A stretch of 64,000 nucleotides of DNA from Cedecea lapagei. GTDB lineage: Bacteria; Pseudomonadota; Gammaproteobacteria; Enterobacterales; Enterobacteriaceae. The stretch lies in assembly GCF_900635955.1 (NCBI RefSeq), contig NZ_LR134201.1:1612001-1676000 (forward strand), given 5' to 3'. Both the position numbers and the translations under genes were made by a program. Shown here piece by piece: positions 1 through 7,244 of the stretch; the first letter of the stretch is position 1; every line of letters starts with the position of its first letter. A model generated the notes under the pieces. It was not told the origin of the DNA. It made no database searches and saw nothing but the letters and a program-made list of their open reading frames with translations.

Positions 1-397
1 TAATCATCGCCAGAAATAGCGCTTTGCTGGCGGGCAGGGTACGTAAATTACCTTCATCGCGGCGATTTTTATCAAGAAATAAGCGGGTAATCTCACAGCA
101 TGGAATATTTTTTGGTAAACTAATATTATTAAAGTATTGATAAAAGATTTCATCCGTCATCGTCGGATATTTGGCATCAATAAAGCGTGCGCCGCAAAAT
201 AATTGACCTTCCGACATCCCCATTAAATAAGTTGTATGCTCGTTATCGAATTGATCTCTTTCAAGATTATCTTCACATTCCACCTTCCATTCGAGCCGTT
301 CATGAAATGTTTTTTTGCGTAAGCCATACAGTTCCCGTGCGAGGCCGGGATGTAAATCATTATGATTACTTATAAAAAATTCGATTGCAGAACACAT
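1..397 (-). CDS. Acyl-homoserine-lactone synthase (LuxI family), 3' end outside window
   Basis: The minus strand from an ATG at 397 stays open to the window edge, giving about 132 N-terminal residues. They carry LuxI-family hallmarks: YGLRKKTFHERLEWKV near residue 24, then EDNLERDQFDN, GARFI and EITRLF. These contain the Arg, Phe, Trp, Asp and Glu positions conserved in AHL synthases, which make an N-acyl-homoserine lactone from S-adenosylmethionine and acyl-ACP in the cytoplasm. An AGGGAT ribosome site precedes the ATG. Family proteins are about 210 residues, so roughly 80 are missing. A luxR partner is usually adjacent and would lie off the left edge. The acyl chain length made cannot be told. 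Confidence 0.9.
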   Translation of the reverse strand, partial: MCSAIEFFISNHNDLHPGLARELYGLRKKTFHERLEWKVECEDNLERDQFDNEHTTYLMGMSEGQLFCGARFIDAKYPTMTDEIFYQYFNNISLPKNIPCCEITRLFLDKNRRDEGNLRTLPASKALFLAMI

Positions 398-421
398 AGC
401 GTATCCCTGTATGTGGAAGTC

Positions 422-441
422 CCCTGTACTTAAAGACAGCT
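422..441 (-). promoter_or_regulatory. Candidate lux box upstream of the AHL synthase
   Basis: The 20-bp imperfect palindrome CCCTGTACTTAAAGACAGCT has the CTG-N10-CAG core of LuxR-type sites and resembles the EsaR box as I recall it. It ends 25 bp upstream of the synthase ATG, so a bound LuxR-type protein could act directly on that promoter. This rests on pattern only. Confidence 0.4.
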
Positions 442-478
442 TTTTTTTGCCTAACGCCTTCTCTAAACTTAAAAAAAT

Positions 479-512
479 CCTGACCAACCGCGCCAACACG
501 CAGCGGGTCAGG
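479..512. repeat. Inverted repeat CCTGACC...GGTCAGG in the 398-952 gap
   Basis: Two 7-bp arms (479-485 and 506-512) flank a 20-base spacer. The rest of the gene-free stretch 398-952 holds the candidate lux box, a hairpin terminator at 641-670, the tRNA terminator at 905-944 and otherwise AT-rich DNA with no convincing gene. Confidence 0.3.
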
Positions 513-640
513 CGGTCAAAGACCTGAGCAACACCAAGGGAAATGTTTACAGATTATTATCTAGTACACCGATTTCCCGATGCACAAGATTGTAAGCACT
601 TGTAATTTTACATTACATAAAATAAAAATAAAGAAACTTT

Positions 641-670
641 AGCCCCTGCACATGCAGGGGCTTTTCTTTT
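641..670 (+). terminator. Rho-independent terminator
   Basis: A perfect 10-bp stem (AGCCCCTGCA / TGCAGGGGCT) with a 2-base gap is followed by TTTTCTTTT on the plus strand. No plus-strand gene is visible upstream in 400-640, so it may end a small RNA or a transcript opposite to the AHL synthase. Confidence 0.6.
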
Positions 671-904
671 ATATCTCTCACGATCGTTACCGTTCGCTGC
701 CGTTTCAGGCAATATGACCCGATGATGCCTGTAAATTTACTGACATACCGATTGAGGAAGGGTGCCGCTTTTATAAATCTGGGGCCTGCCGACTGCGTAA
801 AAACCATACCGGACACTTGAAGAGTAGCTGACTAATAAAAAATGGGAACGGCATGGGCGCAGGAAAAGTGAATTTTTGTGAAGGGATAAAGTTCGTTGGA
901 AAAT

Positions 905-944
905 TAAAAGCAAAAAGCCCGCTTAAGTTTCCTTAAGCGGGCTT
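905..944 (-). terminator. Terminator of tRNA-Asn
   Basis: The 13-bp stem AAGCCCGCTTAAG / CTTAAGCGGGCTT (915-927, 932-944) is followed on the minus strand by a T-rich tract. It sits immediately 3' of the tRNA-Asn gene. A similar but not identical hairpin follows the second tRNA-Asn at 30406. Confidence 0.8.
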
Positions 945-952
945 CTCAAATT

Positions 953-1028
953 TGGCTCCTCTGACTGGACTCGAACCAGTGACATACGGATTAACAGTCC
1001 GCCGTTCTACCGACTGAACTACAGAGGA
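953..1028 (-). tRNA. tRNA-Asn (GTT)
   Basis: A 76-nt cloverleaf read on the minus strand begins TCCTCTGTAGTTCAG, has anticodon loop CTGTTAA (anticodon GTT), T loop TTCGAGT and an encoded CCA. It is identical to the second copy at 30406-30481 and, as far as I recall, to E. coli asnT/U/V/W. Confidence 0.98.
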
Positions 1029-1219
1029 ATCGTGTGAACGGGGCGAATATTAGCGAGGCCGCTCTGGCTTGTCAAAGCCTGCAGGGCACCTTTTGAATCG
1101 TTTGCCGATAAAACAAACAATACTCGCCAAAAACGCCCCTCAGACATAACTTTACAGCACAAAGATTGCCAATCTTTTACCAGCCGCTAAGATAAGCCGG
1201 GTTAAATGGTGAGGACCTG

Positions 1220-1585
1220 ATGGTTAAACAGCAGCGTATAGGGATTTGGTTTCTTTGTCTGGCATGTGTCGTGGTACTGGTTTGTACTGCGCAGCGCATG
1301 GCGGGCCTGCATGCCCTGCAAATGGAAACCGTCGCCAGCGCCGTTAGCGTTCAGTCCGACAGCCCACAGGCTGAAAGTGACTCCCCGGTCACGCCGTGTG
1401 AGCTGAGCGCCAAGTCGTTGCTCAGCGTGCCGCCGGTCTTGTTCGAAGGGGCGCTACTGGCGCTCTGCTTGCTGCTCACTTTGCTGGCCCCGGTGCGTTC
1501 CACGCGCATGCCGTTTTCTCCCCCCAGAGCCACTTCACCTCCCACCTTAAGGGTGCATCTCCGTTTCTGCGTTTTCCGTGAATGA
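1220..1585 (+). CDS. scsA: ScsA, copper-sensitivity suppressor membrane protein
   Basis: This 121-residue protein opens the scsABCD operon, which in Salmonella gives copper tolerance and protects against thiol oxidation. It has one N-terminal hydrophobic segment (about 8-26) and a second at about 74-92, with a lone Cys between them, so it is probably an inner-membrane protein. Size and position match Salmonella ScsA. The start is supported by a GGTGAGGACC ribosome site just upstream. Its biochemical role is not established in the family. Confidence 0.85.
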   Translation: MVKQQRIGIWFLCLACVVVLVCTAQRMAGLHALQMETVASAVSVQSDSPQAESDSPVTPCELSAKSLLSVPPVLFEGALLALCLLLTLLAPVRSTRMPFSPPRATSPPTLRVHLRFCVFRE

Positions 1586-1633
1586 CAAACCGGCTGTTAC
1601 CGACAGTTAGTTAATCATTTATGGAGAAAAAAC

Positions 1634-3520
1634 ATGTTCATTCGCTTCAGGCAGGCGCTGCTATGCCTGTTACTGCTATGGCTGCCCGTATCCTGGGCGG
1701 CAGAGACCGGCTGGCTGCAATCGCCGGACAACGATCACGCCAGCGTCAGGCTGCGTGCAGATACCACGGCTAATAACGACACTCGTCTTTTACTGGATGT
1801 AAAGCTTGAGAAAGGCTGGAAAACCTACTGGCGTTCGCCAGGTGAGGGCGGCGTTGCGCCAACCATTGCCTGGCAAGGCGAGCTGCCTAAAGTCGAGTGG
1901 TTCTGGCCAACACCCGCACGCTTTGACGTCGCCGGGATAACCACCCAGGGCTATCACGATCGGGTCACTATCCCGATGGTCGTTCATGGCCGCGCACCTG
2001 ACACCATTAGCGGCGTTCTGACGCTATCCACCTGCAGTAATGTCTGCCTGCTGACCGATTACGCGTTTACCGTAGCGGCAACCTCCGGGGATGCGCAGTT
2101 TGCCCATGATTTTGCTCAGGCGATGGGACAGGTGCCGGTTGAGAGCGGGCTGACGGACTCTCTGAAAGTGGGCTATCGACAGGGAAGCCTGGTGATCGAT
2201 GCCGTTCGTGCCGGAGGCTGGAGCGCTCCCGGTCTTTATCTTGACCCGCCAGAAGATGCTGACCTGGGCAAGCCGGTGTTTCGCATTGAGGGCGATTTGC
2301 TCCAGGCTACGGTGCCGGTCAGCGATAGCTGGGGCGAAGGTGCGCCAGATCTGCGCGGCAAGTCGCTCACGCTGGTGTTAGCCGACAACGGCATTGCTCA
2401 ACAAAATACGCTTCCTGTTGGCTCTGCGCCGGCCGTTGCAGGAGGCAATGACGCCTTCCCGCTCTGGCAGGTTGCTCTGATGGCGCTGGTGGGCGGGCTT
2501 ATCCTTAACCTGATGCCGTGCGTGCTGCCCGTACTGGGAATGAAGCTTGGCTCGATTCTGCTTGTTCAGCAAAAAGACCGGGGCCTGGTTCGCCGCCAGT
2601 TTTTAGCCTCGGTTGCCGGGATTATCGCCTCCTTTATGGTGCTGGCGCTGCTGATGACCGTGCTGCGGCTCACCAATCAGGCGCTGGGATGGGGGATCCA
2701 GTTCCAGAACCCGTGGTTTATCGGCTTTATGGCGCTGGTGATGCTGCTCTTTAGCGCTAATCTCTTCGGCCTGTTTGAATTCCGCCTCTCTTCAAATATG
2801 AATACCCGGCTGGCAACCCAGGGTGGCCACGGCATGGCGGGCCATTTCTGGCAGGGGGCATTTGCCACGCTGCTGGCGACGCCGTGCAGCGCTCCTTTCC
2901 TCGGGACGGCGGTGGCCGTTGCGCTGACGGCATCTTACCCGGTGCTGTGGGGGCTGTTCCTCGCGTTAGGGCTGGGCATGAGCCTGCCGTGGCTGCTGAT
3001 TGCGCTTCGTCCCGGCCTTGCATTGCGTTTGCCGCGCCCGGGCAACTGGATGAACTGGCTGCGTCGCGTGCTTGGCCTGCTGATGCTCGGGTCGGCCATC
3101 TGGCTGGCGAGCCTGCTGCTGGTCCATTTTGGTCTTTCCTCCAGCAAGCCCGCTGAGGAAAATATTGCCTGGCAGCCGCTCAGCGAGCAGGCGATTCAGG
3201 ATGCTCTGGCCCAGCATAAACGGGTGTTTATCGACGTTACCGCAGACTGGTGCATTACCTGTAAAGCCAACAAGTACAACGTGCTGAATAAAGAAGAGGT
3301 GCAGACCGCCCTGCATGAGCCGGATGTGGTTGCCCTGCGTGGTGACTGGACGCTGCCGTCCCCGCAAATCACCGACTTTTTAAGAAGCCGCGGCCAGGTC
3401 GCCGTGCCTTTCAACCAAATTTATGGCCCCGGACTGCCGGAAGGCAAAATTCTGCCTACGCTGCTGTCGCGCGATTCAGTACTGACAACTCTGGATGAAG
3501 CCAAAGGAAAAACACCATGA
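1634..3520 (+). CDS. scsB: ScsB, DsbD-like transmembrane electron carrier
   Basis: The 628-residue protein has a signal peptide (1-22), a periplasmic domain (about 25-260), a DsbD-type membrane domain (about 275-500) and a C-terminal thioredoxin-like domain with WCITC (Cys540/Cys543). The membrane cysteines lie in NLMPCVLPVLG and LATPCSAPFLG, the pair that moves electrons across the inner membrane in DsbD/CcdA proteins. In the Scs system ScsB reduces periplasmic ScsC with electrons from cytoplasmic thioredoxin. The stop overlaps the scsC start by 4 bases (ATGA), so translation is coupled. Confidence 0.93.
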   Translation: MFIRFRQALLCLLLLWLPVSWAAETGWLQSPDNDHASVRLRADTTANNDTRLLLDVKLEKGWKTYWRSPGEGGVAPTIAWQGELPKVEWFWPTPARFDVAGITTQGYHDRVTIPMVVHGRAPDTISGVLTLSTCSNVCLLTDYAFTVAATSGDAQFAHDFAQAMGQVPVESGLTDSLKVGYRQGSLVIDAVRAGGWSAPGLYLDPPEDADLGKPVFRIEGDLLQATVPVSDSWGEGAPDLRGKSLTLVLADNGIAQQNTLPVGSAPAVAGGNDAFPLWQVALMALVGGLILNLMPCVLPVLGMKLGSILLVQQKDRGLVRRQFLASVAGIIASFMVLALLMTVLRLTNQALGWGIQFQNPWFIGFMALVMLLFSANLFGLFEFRLSSNMNTRLATQGGHGMAGHFWQGAFATLLATPCSAPFLGTAVAVALTASYPVLWGLFLALGLGMSLPWLLIALRPGLALRLPRPGNWMNWLRRVLGLLMLGSAIWLASLLLVHFGLSSSKPAEENIAWQPLSEQAIQDALAQHKRVFIDVTADWCITCKANKYNVLNKEEVQTALHEPDVVALRGDWTLPSPQITDFLRSRGQVAVPFNQIYGPGLPEGKILPTLLSRDSVLTTLDEAKGKTP

Positions 3521-4146
3521 AATACGCCGTTATTCTGATCCTTTCTCTGTTCTCCGGCTTGACGCTGGCGGCGAAAGAAGAGCCTGCTCCGTTTTCTGCC
3601 GAGCAGCAAAAACAGCTGGAGGTGCTGATTGAGCAGGCGCTGTTTAACGATCCGGCCAGCCCTCGCTTTGGGGCTAAAAAGCCCGTGTTAACCCTGGTGA
3701 ATTTCACCGACTATAACTGCCCGTACTGCAAGCAGCTTGACCCGATGCTTGAGAAAATTGTGCAGAAGTACCCGGAGGTCGCGGTGATCGTTAAGCCGCT
3801 GCCGTTCAAAGGGGAAAGCTCCGTGCTGTCGGCCCGAACCGTCCTGACCACCTGGCGCCAGCACCCGGACCAGTTCCTGGCTCTGCATGAGAAGCTGATG
3901 CAGAAGAAGGGCTATCACGATGCAGCAAGTATTGCGACGGCGGTTGAGAAGAGCGGCGCAACGCCGGTAACACCGGATGAAAAAAGCAGGGAAACCCTGA
4001 GCACTAACCTCCAGCTGGCAAGGATCGTCGGCGTGCAGGGGACTCCTGCCACCATCATTGGTGATGAGATGATCCCAGGCGCCGTGCCGTGGGAGACGCT
4101 GGAAGAGGTGGTCAAAGAAAAACTGGCGGCCGCCCATGGCAAGTAA
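3517..4146 (+). CDS. scsC: ScsC, periplasmic disulfide reductase/isomerase
   Basis: The 209-residue protein has a signal peptide cut near residue 19 (SGLTLAA) and a DsbA/DsbG-type thioredoxin domain with CPYC at 68-71. The cis-proline loop is GTPATIIG near residue 178. ScsC keeps periplasmic cysteines reduced or repairs wrong disulfides under copper stress and is recycled by ScsB. It overlaps scsB by 4 bases and scsD by 11 bases. The family assignment is secure; the substrates are unknown. Confidence 0.93.
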   Translation: MKYAVILILSLFSGLTLAAKEEPAPFSAEQQKQLEVLIEQALFNDPASPRFGAKKPVLTLVNFTDYNCPYCKQLDPMLEKIVQKYPEVAVIVKPLPFKGESSVLSARTVLTTWRQHPDQFLALHEKLMQKKGYHDAASIATAVEKSGATPVTPDEKSRETLSTNLQLARIVGVQGTPATIIGDEMIPGAVPWETLEEVVKEKLAAAHGK

Positions 4147-4639
4147 ACTGCGGCGTTGGCTGCGTGAAGGGGTGATTCTGCTGCTGCTGTTGGCGAGCGT
4201 CATGCTGATAATGGACTGGTGGCGGGCGCCCCAGTCGCCAGCGGCTTTTGATACCACGCCGCTGCACACGCTTGACGGGCAAACCGTCACGCTGGGCGCC
4301 CTGAGCGCCGAGCGGCCACTGCTGGTCTACTTTTGGGCCAGCTGGTGTGCGGTCTGCCGTTTTACCACGCCGGATGTGGCCAAGCTGCAGGCGGAAGGGC
4401 AGAACGTGCTCACCATCGCCCTTCGCTCGGGGAGCGAAAGCGAAGTGTCACGCTGGCTGGCGCGTAAGGGCGTGAGCTTCCCGGTGGTTAACGACGCCGA
4501 CGGGGCGATCTCTCGTAGCTGGCAGATTGGGGTGACGCCAACGCTGGTGGTGGTGGACAAGGGCAAAGTGGTGTCCACTACCAGCGGCTGGACGAGCTAC
4601 TGGGGAATGAAAATGCGACTGTGGTGGGCAGGCGTGTAA
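4136..4639 (+). CDS. scsD: ScsD, membrane-anchored thioredoxin-like protein
   Basis: The 167-residue protein has an N-terminal membrane anchor (about 11-27) and a TlpA/ResA-type thioredoxin fold facing the periplasm, with WASWCAVC (Cys71/Cys74). The cis-Pro loop is GVTPTLVVV. It is the last scs gene, overlapping scsC and followed by a strong terminator. Its partner is unproven; in the family it is thought to be a separate thiol-disulfide carrier. Confidence 0.92.
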   Translation: MASKLRRWLREGVILLLLLASVMLIMDWWRAPQSPAAFDTTPLHTLDGQTVTLGALSAERPLLVYFWASWCAVCRFTTPDVAKLQAEGQNVLTIALRSGSESEVSRWLARKGVSFPVVNDADGAISRSWQIGVTPTLVVVDKGKVVSTTSGWTSYWGMKMRLWWAGV

Positions 4640-4644
4640 ACAAC

Positions 4645-4675
4645 CGTGTCGGCTGATGACCGACACGCTGTTTTT
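4645..4675 (+). terminator. Terminator of scsABCD
   Basis: An 8-bp stem CGTGTCGG / CCGACACG (645-652 and 660-667 of the 4-kb block) with a 7-base loop is followed by CTGTTTTT. It lies 6 bases after the scsD stop. Confidence 0.85.
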
Positions 4676-4685
4676 ACGCTCAGAA

Positions 4686-4702
4686 TGCACCTGCGTGGTG
4701 CA
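4686..4702 (+). promoter_or_regulatory. NtrC (NRI) enhancer site for nac
   Basis: TGCACCTGCGTGGTGCA is a near-perfect palindrome matching the NtrC consensus TGCACY-N5-GGTGCA. It sits about 125 bp upstream of the sigma-54 promoter of nac, the usual distance for an NtrC enhancer. Confidence 0.88.
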
Positions 4703-4819
4703 TTCGTGCCTCTTATGGAGCACAGGAAAAATACCGGTTTCATTAATCCCTTCCCCGACCTTTATTAGTTTCTCTTATTATCCAGCCTGTTATCGCGTTT
4801 GTGCCGCCGCTGAGAAATG

Positions 4820-4835
4820 TGGCAAGCATATTGCA
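4820..4835 (+). promoter_or_regulatory. Sigma-54 promoter of nac
   Basis: TGGCAAGCATATTGCA matches the -24/-12 consensus TGGCAC-N5-TTGCA with exact GG-to-GC spacing. It lies 57 bp before the nac ATG. With the upstream NtrC site it predicts expression under nitrogen limitation, as known for Klebsiella and E. coli nac. Confidence 0.92.
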
Positions 4836-4891
4836 AAACCTTTTGCGACATCACTGCCATGACTGGCTGGCATACCGTAATAGGGGGCAAA

Positions 4892-5809
4892 ATGAATTTA
4901 AGACGACTGAAGTACTTCGTGAAAATCGTTGATATTGGCAGCCTGACTCAGGCGGCAGAAGTACTGCATATCGCACAGCCGGCGCTCAGCCAGCAGGTTG
5001 CCACTCTGGAAGGGGAGCTGGATCAGCAGCTGTTGATTCGAACCAAACGCGGCGTCACGCCGACGGAAGCAGGAAAAATTCTTTATGCTCATGCGCGGAC
5101 CATTCTGCGCCAGTGTGAGCAGGCGCAGCTGGCGGTAAACAATGTCGGCCAAACGATTAACGGCCTGGTGTCCATCGGGCTGGCGCCGGGGATGGCGGCA
5201 TCCTCTATTACCATGCCGCTTCTGCAGGCCGTACGCGCAGAGCTGCCTGATGTGCAGGTTTATCTGCACGAAAATAGCGGCTCGCAGCTCAATGATAAAC
5301 TGCTCAGCGGGCAGCTTGATATGGCCGTTCTGTACGATCGCACGCCCACCGCAGGCTTGACCAGCCAGCCGCTGCTGAAAGAGGACTTGTTCCTCGTGGG
5401 CACCCGCGACTGTCCGGGTGTGACCGTTGATTTGTCTGACGTTGCCGCCATGAATCTCTTCCTGCCGCGCGACTACAGCGCGGTGCGCAAGCGCGTGGAT
5501 GAGGCTTTCTCCCTGCGCCGTCTGACGGCCAAAATTATCGGCGAAATCGAGTCGATTTCTACCTTAACCGCAGCGATTGCCAGCGGCATGGGCGTAACCG
5601 TACTGCCAGAATCCGCGGCACGCTCGCTTGCCGATTCGGCCAACGGCTGGATGGCGCGGATCACCAGCCCGTCGCTGAATTTGCCGCTGTCGCTTAATCT
5701 GTCAGCGCGCCTGCCGCTTTCGCCTCAGGCCCAGGCGGTAAAAGAAATTCTTATGTCACTGGTGAACCGCCCGGCGCTGGAAAATCGGGAGCTGATGCTG
5801 GTCGGTTAA
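4892..5809 (+). CDS. nac: Nac, nitrogen assimilation control LysR regulator
   Basis: The 305-residue LysR-type protein begins MNLRRLKYFVKIVDIGSL, almost identical to Klebsiella Nac through the helix-turn-helix (about 18-45), followed by the co-inducer domain. The family length is 305. I chose the ATG at 4892 over upstream in-frame starts because of this match and the GGGGGC ribosome site. Nac works without a co-inducer and couples sigma-54/NtrC control to sigma-70 genes such as hut, put and ure. NtrC and sigma-54 elements upstream fit this. cbl follows on the same strand, as in E. coli. Confidence 0.96.
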   Translation: MNLRRLKYFVKIVDIGSLTQAAEVLHIAQPALSQQVATLEGELDQQLLIRTKRGVTPTEAGKILYAHARTILRQCEQAQLAVNNVGQTINGLVSIGLAPGMAASSITMPLLQAVRAELPDVQVYLHENSGSQLNDKLLSGQLDMAVLYDRTPTAGLTSQPLLKEDLFLVGTRDCPGVTVDLSDVAAMNLFLPRDYSAVRKRVDEAFSLRRLTAKIIGEIESISTLTAAIASGMGVTVLPESAARSLADSANGWMARITSPSLNLPLSLNLSARLPLSPQAQAVKEILMSLVNRPALENRELMLVG

Positions 5810-5915
5810 CTCTGCTTATTACTAAATGGAATAGGTTGCTGGTTTTTATTATTTGTCCCGCCGGGGCTGTGACTTTAACAATGGTGTGAAGAACAGTAAC
5901 GATCCCGGGGGCGAT

Positions 5916-6860
5916 GTGAATTTCCAGCAACTTAAAATTATCCGCGAGGCGGCGCGGCGGGACTACAATCTCACCGAAGTCGCCAATATGCTTTTCACTT
6001 CTCAGTCCGGTGTCAGTCGCCATATTCGTGAGCTGGAAGAAGAGCTGGGGATTGAAATATTTATTCGCCGCGGCAAACGGTTATTAGGTATGACCGAACC
6101 GGGTAAAGCCCTGTTGGTGATTGCCGAACGTATTTTAAATGAGGCCAGCAACGTTCGCCGCCTGGCCGATCTTTTTACCAACGATACCAGCGGCGTATTA
6201 ACAATAGCGACGACCCACACCCAGGCTCGTTATAGTTTGCCGGTGGTGATTAAAGCCTTCCGGGCACTCTTTCCTGAAGTTCGCCTCGAGCTTATTCAGG
6301 GAACGCCGCAGGAGATTGAATCGCTGCTGCACAGCGGGGCGGCGGACATTGGTATCGCCAGTGAACGCCTGAGCACCGATCCGCTGGTGGTGGCTTATCC
6401 CTGGTTCCGCTGGTATCACAGCCTGCTGGTTCCTCAGGGGCACCCCCTGATCCATACCTCGCCGCTGACGCTGGACGATATTAGCCGCTGGCCGCTGATC
6501 ACCTATCGGCAGGGGATAACCGGCCGCTCACGTATTGATGAGGCGTTTGCCCGCCGGGGCCTGACGGCCGACGTCGTGCTGAGCGCCCAGGATTCTGACG
6601 TGGTGAAGACCTACGTTGAACTTGGGCTGGGCATCGGGCTTGTGGCCGACCAGGCAAGCGGCGAAGAGGGGAACCTGGTGCGCCTGGATACCCGTCACCT
6701 GTTTGATGCCAACACGGTGTGGCTCGGTATCCGACGCGGCCAGCTGCAGCGTAATTACGTCTGGCGCTTTATTGAATTGTGCAACCCGGAACTGTCGGTT
6801 GAGGAGATTAAACGCCTGGCTCTGGAACCGGAAGAACCTGCCATCGATTACCAAATCTGA
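5916..6860 (+). CDS. cbl: Cbl, CysB-like LysR regulator
   Basis: The 314-residue LysR protein starts at a GTG (5916) preceded by GGGGGCGAT. From VNFQQLKIIREAARRDYN it follows E. coli Cbl (316 residues) almost throughout, with a winged helix at about 1-60 and the effector domain after about 90. Cbl activates sulfonate- and taurine-use genes (tau, ssu) when sulfate is scarce and is antagonised by adenylylsulfate; its own gene is CysB-dependent in E. coli. It lies 106 bases after nac. The two-residue deficit falls near residue 250 (SGEEGN). Confidence 0.95.
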   Translation: MNFQQLKIIREAARRDYNLTEVANMLFTSQSGVSRHIRELEEELGIEIFIRRGKRLLGMTEPGKALLVIAERILNEASNVRRLADLFTNDTSGVLTIATTHTQARYSLPVVIKAFRALFPEVRLELIQGTPQEIESLLHSGAADIGIASERLSTDPLVVAYPWFRWYHSLLVPQGHPLIHTSPLTLDDISRWPLITYRQGITGRSRIDEAFARRGLTADVVLSAQDSDVVKTYVELGLGIGLVADQASGEEGNLVRLDTRHLFDANTVWLGIRRGQLQRNYVWRFIELCNPELSVEEIKRLALEPEEPAIDYQI

Positions 6861-7113
6861 TATTCCCCTGTTATATTTGGGGATGTTTTGAGTTGTTAAT
6901 AAAACATTAAATAACTAATTAAAGTGGTGTGCGCTGAATTTATATTTAGCGCACGCTTGCTGTATTTTAAAAAATAGAGGTGAGATTTTTTCCCCCTGCT
7001 AAAAACAGAACAAAAAAGCGTCCTTTATCGCAAATCATCGATCAATTGCGATTCAATTAATAGTTTCTGACTATCCATCTGGCCTGACCATACGAAAAAA
7101 CCGATCAAATTCA

Positions 7114-7140
7114 TAAAGTTAATCAGAATATATCCGATAA
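7114..7140 (+). promoter_or_regulatory. Sigma-28 (FliA) class III flagellar promoter
   Basis: TAAAGTTA, an 11-base spacer and TCCGATAA match the FliA consensus TAAAGTTT-N11-GCCGATAA with one mismatch in each half and exact spacing. It lies 104 bp before the chemoreceptor ATG, so the receptor should be made with late flagellar genes. Confidence 0.88.
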
Positions 7141-7244
7141 GCCTGTACGAGGTGCTTCCATCCCTTTGTGTTATTTATTCTCTGTTGTTTCAACGGCAGA
7201 GAATTTTTCACATTCATGAAATTAGACTTCCCAAGGGAGAAAAA

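Noticed and set aside
187..375. 62-codon plus-strand frame
   Set aside because: It lies antisense inside the AHL synthase gene, whose motifs are unmistakable.
613..816. 67-codon minus-strand frame
   Set aside because: It runs through the 641-670 hairpin, lacks a ribosome site and resembles nothing.
3688..4290. 200-codon minus-strand frame over scsC/scsD
   Set aside because: Antisense shadow of two certain genes with thioredoxin motifs.
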